From UBA987 sp047620825 (GTDB lineage: Bacteria > Bacteroidota > Bacteroidia > NS11-12g > UBA9320): 5,737 nt of DNA. This document shows, piece by piece, positions 1 through 5,111 of the stretch. Within the stretch, counting starts at the first letter, position 1; every line of letters begins with the position of its first letter. The stretch lies in NCBI GenBank assembly GCA_047620825.1, contig JBLHOC010000178.1, positions 1 through 5,737 on the forward strand, in the 5' to 3' direction. Both the position numbers and the translations under genes were made by a program. The notes below the pieces were generated by a model that made no database searches, had not been told where the DNA came from, and worked only from the letters and a program-made list of their open reading frames with translations.

Positions 1-381
1 ACGTATGTGGAAATTGGGCTAACTATTCCTTCTTTGTCGACTGTAGTGATCATGCATCCAGAGCGATTTGGTTTACAGCAGTTGCATCAAATAAGAGGAC
101 GATTGGCGCGTGAAGGCGGTCATGGCGACTGTTACCTGTATTTGCCAAAACCACTTAAGTCTGCCGAAAGTTATGAAAGGTTGCGCGTTATGGAGCAAAC
201 ATCAGACGGCTTTGAAATCGCCAAGCGAGATATGGAATTGCGCGGGATAGGGGATGTGTCGAGAGCGTCAACTAATCAGCATGGCACCAGTGATATTGTG
301 ATCAAGAACATCAAAGTCACTTTATCGCAAGTGGAATGGATGGTCGAAGCCGTCAAAAGTAATCAACAACTAATTGCATAG
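1..381 (+). CDS. RecG-like ATP-dependent DNA helicase, C-terminal part (5' end outside window)
   Basis: The frame is open from base 1 to TAG at 379-381 and gives 126 residues. It matches the end of the second RecA-like domain of RecG-type superfamily 2 helicases. Visible are a TYVEIGLTIP segment (E. coli RecG has a TTVIEVGVDVP-like stretch), then PERFGLQQLHQIRGRLAR, which carries motif VI (QxxGRxxR, with the arginine-finger residues). After that come DGFEIAKRDMELRGIGD, equivalent to the RecG DGFxIAxxDLExRGPGE segment that begins the TRG wedge-translocation motif. Classical RecG has RVGRG where this has RLAREGG, and the tail after the TRG region is short, so it may be a RecG paralogue of an accessory element rather than the housekeeping gene. 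RecG enzymes remodel branched DNA and stalled forks in the cytoplasm. The GTG at base 7 is internal, not a start. No terminator is evident after the stop. The family is fairly certain; the exact subfamily is not. Confidence 0.85.
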   Translation, partial: TYVEIGLTIPSLSTVVIMHPERFGLQQLHQIRGRLAREGGHGDCYLYLPKPLKSAESYERLRVMEQTSDGFEIAKRDMELRGIGDVSRASTNQHGTSDIVIKNIKVTLSQVEWMVEAVKSNQQLIA

Positions 382-407
382 AGGTTGAGATTTAGCACTC
401 TCTGATT

Positions 408-436
408 TTAAGATTACGTTTTACATCATAGATAAT
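408..436 (+). promoter_or_regulatory. Candidate sigma-70 promoter for the nuclease operon
   Basis: A TTAAGA hexamer at 408-413 (4 of 6 matches to TTGACA) is separated by 17 bases from GATAAT at 431-436 (5 of 6 matches to TATAAT). Transcription would begin near 443, about 25 bases before the first start codon at 469. It lies in the only gap between the helicase and the following genes. The match is by eye only; such matches occur by chance in AT-rich DNA. Confidence 0.4.
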
Positions 437-455
437 AGCCATAACAAAAAATAAT

Positions 456-468
456 AGGAGGGCAGGAG
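456..468 (+). promoter_or_regulatory. Strong tandem Shine-Dalgarno
   Basis: AGGAGGG (456-462) is followed at once by AGGAG (464-468), directly before ATG 469. The first copy sits 7 bases from the ATG, an optimal distance. This is much stronger than any other ribosome binding site in the window and is the main argument that the tiny frame after it is translated. It may load ribosomes for the whole coupled run of genes. Confidence 0.6.
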
Positions 469-543
469 ATGATTGTGATCATGGGGATGGTATTTATATT
501 TGTTTTGCCATTAGTGCGTTTAGCTTGGGCAGCACATGCTTGA
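469..543 (+). CDS. 24-residue hydrophobic peptide, first gene of the nuclease operon
   Basis: ATG at 469 through TGA at 541-543 encodes 24 residues beginning MIVIMGMVFIFVLPLV and ending RLAWAAHA. It is almost wholly hydrophobic, long enough for one membrane span, and ends in an AxA-like tail that could resemble a signal-peptide cleavage site. Its stop overlaps the next start (TGATG, 541-545), so translation of the following gene is probably coupled to it; the second gene has no good ribosome binding site of its own. It could be a small membrane protein or a leader whose role is to set downstream translation. The alternative that it belongs to the 98-residue protein through a programmed or mutational frameshift cannot be excluded, because the downstream frame stays open back to at least 525. 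I do not recognise a family. Confidence 0.5.
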   Translation: MIVIMGMVFIFVLPLVRLAWAAHA

Positions 544-839
544 TGTTCTCTGAAGAGTATCAAATCCGTCATCAAACCAATAAAGGCGACCCATTTATGA
601 AGTTTGAAATTGAATTGCTCGCTTTGTTTGAAAACACTCAATGTGTATTACCAGAGCACATTCTATCTGTGGTTCGTGATAAGGCTGAACTGCAGCATTT
701 TGTGTTTGGATTAGAAGAGTCAGAAACAAAATCGAAATTAACCAAAATATTGGATTATAACGATACATATTATGGTCTGTTAGTCGCAAGGCTATTGCCA
801 TTTTTAAAGTCTTATATTGACAGGAAAACCCATGCTTAA
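543..839 (+). CDS. Unrecognised 98-residue protein, coupled to an exported nuclease gene
   Basis: From ATG 543 to TAA 837-839 the frame gives 98 residues: MFSEEYQIRHQTNKGDPF, then an apparently helical, mixed-charge body with no signal peptide or membrane span, and a basic end (SYIDRKTHA). There is one cysteine. The start at 543 is chosen because it overlaps the preceding stop by one base and lacks its own Shine-Dalgarno, as expected for coupling. A second start, ATG 597 (MKFEIELLALFEN), has a weak AAAGG upstream and would give 80 residues. The TTG at 525 is less likely. The last 8 bases overlap the endonuclease start. I recognise no family. A cytoplasmic regulator or partner of the nuclease is possible, but only its position suggests it. 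Confidence 0.65.
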   Translation: MFSEEYQIRHQTNKGDPFMKFEIELLALFENTQCVLPEHILSVVRDKAELQHFVFGLEESETKSKLTKILDYNDTYYGLLVARLLPFLKSYIDRKTHA

Positions 840-1650
840 AAAAACATTCATCGCTGCACTCTCGTTCATATCGATAAGCGCATATGCTAATGAGCCCATT
901 ACCACTATTGATCACGGTTATTTTATGTCAGTGATGGATTGCACCACCAAAAATCCATTAGCCGTGATCTATGAGTTAAAACAAGATACTGGAATAGCCA
1001 AACGCTATAGCCGTTACTTAGATGATGACCGCTTAAAAATGAAACGGCCAGATTGTCACCCAAATACAGATCATAAATTCAAAACCTATCAGTCTGTTTT
1101 GAAATCTAAAGGATTATCTGGCTCATATGATGTGGGGCATTTAGCTATGTCAAACCATCTAGACAAAAATGAAGAATCGATAAAGATGGCTAACTACTTT
1201 TCAAACCTGTCTCCACAAGCCTCAAAAAACAATCGAAACGGTGGTGCCTGGTACGAAGCAGAGCTAATTACTGAATGCCAGCGAGAGCATGAGCCTTTGT
1301 ATATAGTGGTTGGCACAATTGATGATCCAACAACTACAGAGAATGACCATTTTGTAGAAACTTATGGTCAAACAACAGCTGATTACTGGTATCGCCTGAT
1401 ATATTTTACTGAATCAAGAGCGTACCAAGCTTGGATGATACCTAACACTGATTTAGCTACGCGAGACAAATTATTGGCTAGGCAGTACTCCGTCACGGCT
1501 GCATTCTTAGATAGCAAACTCTCTATTAACCTGCCAATTTTGCAGGAAATAAAGCAATATAATATTCCTGTTATATCGCCTTCAATGCTAGAAACGACAT
1601 CTCAAGGCGCAACGCTTACTTGTCGTGATATGACAACGGGGTTGGGTTGA
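832..1650 (+). CDS. Exported DNA/RNA non-specific endonuclease (NUC1/Endonuclease_NS family)
   Basis: A 272-residue protein with a Sec signal peptide: MLKK, a hydrophobic core, then AYA with likely cleavage after residue 19, so it acts in the periplasm or outside. The beta-beta-alpha-Me (HNH-like) nuclease core is clear. SYDVGHLAMSNHLD (98-111) holds the family DRGH-type motif with the catalytic histidine at H103, and NLSPQASKNNRNGGAWYEAE (125-144) holds the metal-binding asparagine (probably N134) and the conserved W140 and E144. Relatives cut single- and double-stranded DNA and RNA without sequence preference using one Mg2+ ion. The arginine of DRGH is valine here (V101), which occurs as a variable position in some relatives but may affect activity. 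Four cysteines (37, 75, 149, 264) could form disulfides after export. ATG 832 is preferred over TTG 817 because AGGA lies 6 bases upstream (822-825) and the signal peptide begins properly there. It overlaps the preceding gene by 8 bases. Confidence 0.9.
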   Translation: MLKKTFIAALSFISISAYANEPITTIDHGYFMSVMDCTTKNPLAVIYELKQDTGIAKRYSRYLDDDRLKMKRPDCHPNTDHKFKTYQSVLKSKGLSGSYDVGHLAMSNHLDKNEESIKMANYFSNLSPQASKNNRNGGAWYEAELITECQREHEPLYIVVGTIDDPTTTENDHFVETYGQTTADYWYRLIYFTESRAYQAWMIPNTDLATRDKLLARQYSVTAAFLDSKLSINLPILQEIKQYNIPVISPSMLETTSQGATLTCRDMTTGLG

Positions 1651-1654
1651 ATTT

Positions 1655-1855
1655 ATGTGGCACAGAATTAATGCATTGATGAAATATATATACACTAAAT
1701 CATTGGCGATTCATCATTTAGTCATACTTGGAGTTACATTTTTTGGTGTGGTGACTGCTACGACAGTACCATTTTCATTAACTGTCTCCTTATTATTTTT
1801 GGTAGCGAGTTGTGCCATTTTTAGTTTCTTGTGGTTGCCACGGTTCGATAAGTGA
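1655..1855 (+). CDS. Small two-span membrane protein downstream of the nuclease
   Basis: ATG 1655 to TGA 1853-1855 encodes 66 residues. A basic amphipathic start (MWHRINALMKYIYTKS) is followed by two hydrophobic stretches, about residues 20-38 and 42-60, joined by a very short turn, ending in RFDK. This is a helical hairpin in the inner membrane with both ends probably cytoplasmic. It begins 4 bases after the nuclease stop, which argues for the same transcript and coupled translation; GGGTTG at 1642-1647 is a weak ribosome binding site. ATG 1679 is an alternative start. No family is recognised. An immunity-like or export-related role beside the nuclease is speculation. Confidence 0.6.
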   Translation: MWHRINALMKYIYTKSLAIHHLVILGVTFFGVVTATTVPFSLTVSLLFLVASCAIFSFLWLPRFDK

Positions 1856-1900
1856 ACACCAAACTTATTAGACCTAGTTACCATTAATAATTGTATTTAA

Positions 1901-1944
1901 CGAGAGGTTAATAAACAGATTTAACCACTCCCACTAAACTCTCG
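1901..1944 (+). repeat. Nested inverted repeat upstream of the membrane GAF gene
   Basis: Two perfect 6-base inverted pairs are nested: CGAGAG (1901-1906) with CTCTCG (1939-1944), and GGTTAA (1906-1911) with TTAACC (1921-1926). They share base 1906, so the two stems compete at that base. There is no T-run after them, so a terminator is not supported. They lie in the 204-base gap before the 2060 gene, where an operator or an mRNA structure would be plausible. The rest of the gap (1856-2059) is AT-rich with no convincing promoter hexamer pair. Confidence 0.3.
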
Positions 1945-2059
1945 AAATCTCGCCCAACTAATTTTTAATTTATGGCGAAAAATCAGCACTAGATCAATAT
2001 TCCCTATCAATACAAATACTAATTCAATAAGATTAAGATAAGGATTAAAGGGAACACAA

Positions 2060-3589
2060 ATGCCAAAAGAATGGATTAAAACGAAAAAACACAACATTTC
2101 CGCAGGATTGATATTCGCTGTTCTATTATATGTTTCATGCTATGTAGGTGTCTTGTGGATGTCAGGTCTTTATATAGCTCAGGATGGTATAGACTTCACT
2201 GGTGATATAACCCGATTTATACTTGGTGGCTTGCCTATTATAGCTTTTGTACTGTGCGCACAATCGACCTTCATAATTGACTCAGATGTATATGACACAA
2301 TCGGAAGCCCTTTAACGCTACATTCATTAAGTGTCGTGACATTCATTGTATCGATTCTTGCTTCAGTTTTTTCATCTGCAATTTTAGGTTTTATGCAGAG
2401 TTGGGCTGAAAGATTTGATCACACATTACCTAGTGAAAAACAGAAACTTCTGGTCTCCGCTGACTCCATGGCCGTGTTTCTTATTGCGGGTGTTATGATG
2501 ATTTTGATTTTATTTATCTGTCATGGAAGGCAAGCACATCGTATTAAGAAGACGTTGGAATCAGAGCAAAAACAACAAAGTAAAGACCTCAGAGATGCAA
2601 TACGCGTCGCACCACCACCATACTTCACAAAAATGCTGGCAGATGTGACAGATCAATCAGAAGATTTTTTATCCCAAATAGGTCTGGATTATGCTGGTTT
2701 TTTAGCTTTTCACAATGACGATACCAATGACGCAGAATCTAAAATTGTACGTGCTGAACAGAGTATAGCTAAACAACGGATAGCGTTAAGGGCAGTATTG
2801 ACTGCTTTCGGTCGTCTTGCTCGGACATATGATAACGTCAATCCTGCAGATCCAAGCTCTGACATAGAGTATAGAGCAAACCTTATGTTGAGTTTGGAAG
2901 TAGGTGGTCTTTCACTTGACGCGGTTTTTCCAGAACAAAAGCCACCTGTTCGATTTGAAGTACCATTTGATGCAAAACCATCATATTTTCTTGCGGTGGA
3001 TCAGCGATTAAGCATTAAGATTGGAACTAGAAATAAATCGTTATTTAAAGCGCTAAATGGAAAAGATGGTGATTTTTCGGAAATTGAACCCAATGATTTT
3101 ACCCAAGATAGAGATGTAAAGGACGCCTTGCTCCCTGTTTATTGGAAAGATAATGACAAAACACTTATTAACTACAACATGATCGGCGCACCAACTGCTA
3201 TTGTTAAGGGAGAAAATGTGTTCATTCCTGACACCCACTTTTCGATTGAAAACGCTAAAAATTATCCAGAGGACATACAAGTACTAGCAAAAGATTATTT
3301 TTATGGAGACAAGAAGGGTCGGTCAATTGTATCTATGCCAGTAGCAACTAGACACTTTAAGTGCGACCCAAATGAATTACCTAAACCTAGTATTTATTTT
3401 GGAACAATTAATCTATATCGTAACGAGGAAAATATCTTTTCAGGTCACAATGATAATTTTCGCTTTTTCTGTGATTTCACTAGGCCTTTGAGTCTCATTA
3501 TGGGCAGAATGAGTGAAACTCACCTAGGCACGTTGATCCTTCTACAAAAAAATAAACTAAATATAAAGAAAGTAGTTCCAACGGTTTAA
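2060..3589 (+). CDS. Four-span membrane protein with cytoplasmic GAF-like domain
   Basis: A 509-residue protein starting at ATG 2060, with AAAGGGA at 2047-2053 as ribosome binding site. After a basic end (KEWIKTKK) come four hydrophobic segments, about 13-39, 51-72, 87-111 and 136-154. The positive stretch GRQAHRIKK (156-164) predicts that both ends are cytoplasmic. A charged, glutamine-rich helical linker (about 158-182) leads to RVAPPPYF, and a helical segment (about 225-258) follows. The C-terminal part, about 270-485, looks like a GAF domain: NVFIPDTHFSIENA (386-399), then GRSIVSMPVATR (420-431), then IYFGTINLYRN (445-455) and a final helix after DNFRFFCDF. This order is like the GAF pattern of a 'VIPD' strand, an 'SxxxVPV' strand and a 'GxLxxY' strand. 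No kinase, GGDEF, HTH or nuclease domain is present, so it would sense a small molecule or protein without an obvious output. GAF assignment is from pattern only. Confidence 0.7.
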   Translation: MPKEWIKTKKHNISAGLIFAVLLYVSCYVGVLWMSGLYIAQDGIDFTGDITRFILGGLPIIAFVLCAQSTFIIDSDVYDTIGSPLTLHSLSVVTFIVSILASVFSSAILGFMQSWAERFDHTLPSEKQKLLVSADSMAVFLIAGVMMILILFICHGRQAHRIKKTLESEQKQQSKDLRDAIRVAPPPYFTKMLADVTDQSEDFLSQIGLDYAGFLAFHNDDTNDAESKIVRAEQSIAKQRIALRAVLTAFGRLARTYDNVNPADPSSDIEYRANLMLSLEVGGLSLDAVFPEQKPPVRFEVPFDAKPSYFLAVDQRLSIKIGTRNKSLFKALNGKDGDFSEIEPNDFTQDRDVKDALLPVYWKDNDKTLINYNMIGAPTAIVKGENVFIPDTHFSIENAKNYPEDIQVLAKDYFYGDKKGRSIVSMPVATRHFKCDPNELPKPSIYFGTINLYRNEENIFSGHNDNFRFFCDFTRPLSLIMGRMSETHLGTLILLQKNKLNIKKVVPTV

Positions 3590-3646
3590 ATGGATTTTTC
3601 TAATTAAGAAATGTATTCTATAGTTGTAATTTAAAGAGGATATCGC

Positions 3647-3781
3647 ATGTCAGAACAAGAATTAATGATATTAAAGAAAGCTGAGGCAGGTGCTGCGTTA
3701 GCTCAAGCAAAGAAGCTAGTTGTTGATACTCGCAGAATGCTTTTGAATTCTGGCAATGAGAAAAAATTAGCAACGGCTTAA
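3647..3781 (+). CDS. 44-residue helical peptide after the GAF gene
   Basis: ATG 3647 to TAA 3779-3781 encodes 44 residues beginning MSEQELMILKKAEAGAALAQ and ending GNEKKLATA. It has no cysteine, is rich in Ala, Lys, Glu and Leu, and would form one long amphipathic helix; there is no signal peptide. AAAGAGGA (3633-3640) stands 6 bases before the start, a good ribosome binding site that supports real translation. It follows the GAF-like gene by 57 bases. TATAGT at 3619-3624 could be a -10 box of its own, but no good -35 is placed for it, so co-transcription is at least as likely. A hairpin follows 40 bases after the stop. No family is recognised. A small partner or regulator of the membrane protein is an inference from position. 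Confidence 0.55.
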   Translation: MSEQELMILKKAEAGAALAQAKKLVVDTRRMLLNSGNEKKLATA

Positions 3782-3821
3782 GCGAAGAATGTCTAAAACG
3801 TCTGTCATAGCGAACCTAGAT

Positions 3822-3839
3822 AGGCGTTTTTTTACGCCT
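3822..3839 (+). terminator. Possible intrinsic terminator after the 44-residue gene
   Basis: AGGCGT (3822-3827) pairs perfectly with ACGCCT (3834-3839) around a loop of six T. The tract after the stem is only TTT followed by AAAAAG, so the U-run is poor and efficiency may be low. The placement, 40 bases after the last stop codon of the co-directional genes, fits transcription ending here. Confidence 0.45.
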
Positions 3840-3852
3840 TTAAAAAGTCAAA

Positions 3853-3943
3853 TTAACATAACACATGCGATTTTTGATGCCAATCTTCACCTTTCTTGGT
3901 TCACCAAAGAGTTCCTATAATACATGTTATGTTAAATATAACA
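3853..3943 (+). promoter_or_regulatory. Perfect -10 box with repeated TGTTAT/ATAACA half-sites, no gene behind it
   Basis: TATAAT (3916-3921) is a perfect -10 hexamer. Upstream, TTGGTT at 3896-3901 is only 14 bases away, and TTTCTT at 3892-3897 has 18-base spacing but a poor match, so the -35 is uncertain. Directly downstream is TGTTATGTTAAATATAACA (3925-3943), a 6-base inverted repeat with a 7-base spacer that would cover the transcription start like an operator. The 10-mer GTTATGTTAA (3926-3935) has an exact inverted copy TTAACATAAC at 3853-3862. No open frame of useful length follows before 4023, where a mobile-element end begins, so the gene may have been displaced. Confidence 0.35.
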
Positions 3944-4022
3944 GAATCCTCCTTGTGTTCATGAAACATCAATAATCACACTTTCGATGTTTTTCTAGCT
4001 AGTTACTGACTGGCAGCTATGA

Positions 4023-4154
4023 TTTAGATTATCAGTTGTCTGTCATTCAAACAAATGGCTCTCAACGCAGTGCCAGCGGACAGGCGACGGATAATCTCTC
4101 ATGGAGGAAGCCGCGGGGGGTTAACTGCTATGTAGGGGCTCTATGGGGATTTCG
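4023..4154 (-). repeat. Left long inverted repeat of the IS91-related element
   Basis: Read on the minus strand, the copy starts with CGAAATCCCCATAG (4154-4141), continues with TAACCCCCCGCGG then TTCCTCCAT (4123-4101), has ATTATCCG then CTGTCC (4095-4078), and ends in AACTGATAATCTAAA (4037-4023). The same blocks occur in the same order and near-equal spacing at 4764-4896 on the plus strand. Inside, GATTATCAGTTGTCTGTC (4027-4044) and the reverse complement of 4079-4096 agree at 15 of 18 positions, so this end can fold into a stem with a loop of about 34 bases. Confidence 0.65.
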
Positions 4155-4314
4155 GTGGCAGGTGGGCGGGTGGCTGCGTAACATTCAGCACATGGGGAAT
4201 TAAAGTAGCGTGTTGAGCGTAGGTTAGTCATGAGTATCCCCAATTTTTCTGTGACATTTGTCGGTTTTCGGGTACTTTTTACTGACTTTAAACATTTTGG
4301 CCATAACCGGCCTG

Positions 4315-4334
4315 TCACCGTATTTTGGCGGTGA
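4315..4334. repeat. Short hairpin downstream of the transposase remnant
   Basis: TCACCG (4315-4320) pairs with CGGTGA (4329-4334) around TATTTTGG. It lies just beyond the remnant's stop on the minus strand. No adjacent T-run makes it a clear terminator; in IS91 relatives the DNA after the transposase carries the replication origin end, where structure is expected. A role is only a possibility. Confidence 0.3.
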
Positions 4335-4372
4335 TGTGATGTGCCGTTGAACGTAACTCATGGCTTGTTGTG

Positions 4373-4579
4373 TCATGTCAGTAATGCCAGTGTGGGCGGT
4401 GCTCTGGGCAGGTATTCCTGGAGGAGCAGCGCGACAACGAGCATAGGGCGACCACATTGACGGCAATGAAACGGCGCAGTGTCATCTGTTGGCTCGACAT
4501 CGGGCGGTACAACGTCCAATAACCGACGTGCGTCCGCCAATTTACTTTGACTGGCCAGTAAGCCGTAATGGCGAATCCA
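4373..4579 (-). pseudogene. C-terminal remnant of an IS91-family transposase
   Basis: On the minus strand, 4579 down to TGA at 4375-4373 encodes about 68 residues: WIRHYGLLASQSKLADARRL, then an acidic PPDVEPTDDTAP linker, then FHCRQCGRPM and a tail with LPRAPP. IS91-type (Y2/HUH) transposases carry an 'RHYGxLA' segment before a C-terminal CxxCG-x-PM zinc-knuckle-like motif and a final RAPP-like stretch, so this is their C-terminus. The catalytic HUH and tyrosine regions are absent. Upstream the frame reaches a stop (TAA at 4600-4598) after a few residues and no start is present. It is therefore a truncated, non-functional gene piece. About 220 bases separate its stop from the inner edge of the left inverted repeat (4154). 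Confidence 0.75.
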
Positions 4580-4615
4580 ACATGAAACTATAGAATATTA
4601 AACAAGACATCAAAA

Positions 4616-4635
4616 TCATCGTCGAAATACGATGA
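4616..4635. repeat. Perfect 7-bp hairpin inside the IS91-related element
   Basis: TCATCGT (4616-4622) and ACGATGA (4629-4635) are exact complements around a 6-base loop CGAAAT. On the minus strand it is followed by TTTTG, so a weak leftward terminator is possible. The surrounding 4580-4763 stretch has no coding frame that I recognise and presumably is what remains of the upstream part of the element. Confidence 0.35.
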
Positions 4636-4763
4636 CAGGCAGGCTATGGTTGAAAGCTTGAATACCGTGATATTACGGCAATAAAGATGAATATTATTCG
4701 AACATCACATGCCCGAAAAAATACGTGTCACAAAGAGCAGGTCACTATCCAACGACCTAACAA

Positions 4764-4896
4764 CGAAATCCCCATAGCAACGACACACTACAGATAACCC
4801 CCGCGGTTTCCTCCATTGGATATTATCCGCTAGCTGTCCCAGCTTAGAAGAGCTATCTGATGTTCAGCGTGACCGACAGCTAACTGATAATCTAAA
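4764..4896 (+). repeat. Right long inverted repeat of the IS91-related element
   Basis: The plus-strand copy starts with CGAAATCCCCATAG (4764-4777, identical to the left copy), then TAACCCCCGCGG and TTCCTCCAT (4795-4816), then ATTATCCGCTAGCTGTCC (4822-4839), and ends GACAGCTAACTGATAATC plus TAAA at 4896. The 4822-4838 arm and the reverse complement of 4875-4891 agree at 15 of 17 positions, which again gives a stem, here with a 36-base loop. The variable DNA between the conserved blocks differs strongly from the left copy, so block conservation looks selected rather than recent duplication. Confidence 0.65.
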
Positions 4897-5111
4897 CAAA
4901 CAACGACGCTCAAAATCCGCAAAAGCTTAGGTCAGCTTTCGGGCCAGACTGTGTGAATACTAATTTGCGGCAGTTTCAGCCACATCCTTAGCATCGGAAT
5001 TGATGTATCGGGTATTTATTTGAAATAGTAGATTTGCGTGTTGAGTGACTTTCGGATGGCAATAATGACTGTTAATAAGGCGATACATGTGATTTTTAAG
5101 GGTTAACTACC
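4897..5111. other. Stretch without recognised genes between two mobile elements
   Basis: Nothing coding is recognisable on either strand, and no tRNA-like or repeat structure stands out. Its right part must hold the downstream end of the IS1182-family element, whose inverted repeat cannot be placed because the partner end is outside the window. A partial palindrome GGGTTAACTACCC (5100-5112) overlaps the transposase stop codon. Confidence 0.4.

Larger units (their letters stand above)
4023..4896. mobile_element. 874-bp IS91-related element with long inverted ends
   Basis: The two ends match in inverted orientation: TTTAGATTATCAGTT plus CTGTC (4023-4044), and the same reversed at 4875-4896, 20 of 22 bases equal. 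Conserved blocks continue inward to 4154 and from 4764. Between them is only a C-terminal piece of an IS91-family transposase on the minus strand (4373-4579) and non-coding DNA, so the copy cannot move by itself. The interior around 4100-4560 is visibly richer in G+C than the flanking genes, a sign of foreign origin. No flanking direct repeat is evident (flanks GCTATGA and CAAACAA), as is usual for IS91 relatives. It may be an internally deleted IS91-type element or a passenger built from one. Boundaries rest on the inverted repeats alone. Confidence 0.6.

Noticed and set aside
817..831. TTG 817 as the nuclease start
   Set aside because: It would put five extra residues (MTGKP) before a typical MLKK signal-peptide start; ATG 832 has AGGA at the right distance.
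426..915. Two minus-strand open frames (426-641 and 595-915) opposite the 98-residue gene
   Set aside because: They run antisense to a well-supported coupled operon, have no ribosome binding site, and show no recognisable protein features.
3053..3280. 75-residue minus-strand frame inside the GAF-like gene
   Set aside because: It is fully antisense to the long 509-residue frame and has no independent signals.
4121..4466. Two overlapping minus-strand frames (65 and 80 residues) in the IS91-related element
   Set aside because: They are read in frames other than the recognisable transposase tail or beyond its stop, and one runs into the inverted repeat; low-complexity proline and arginine content suggests chance frames in GC-richer DNA.
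4016..4903. Target-site duplication flanking the 4023-4896 element
   Set aside because: Bases on either side (GCTATGA and CAAACAA) do not match.
3782..5111. tRNA gene, CRISPR array or phage attachment site in the long gene-poor region
   Set aside because: No cloverleaf-like stems with a TTCAANCC-type loop, no regularly spaced repeats, and no integrase gene were seen.
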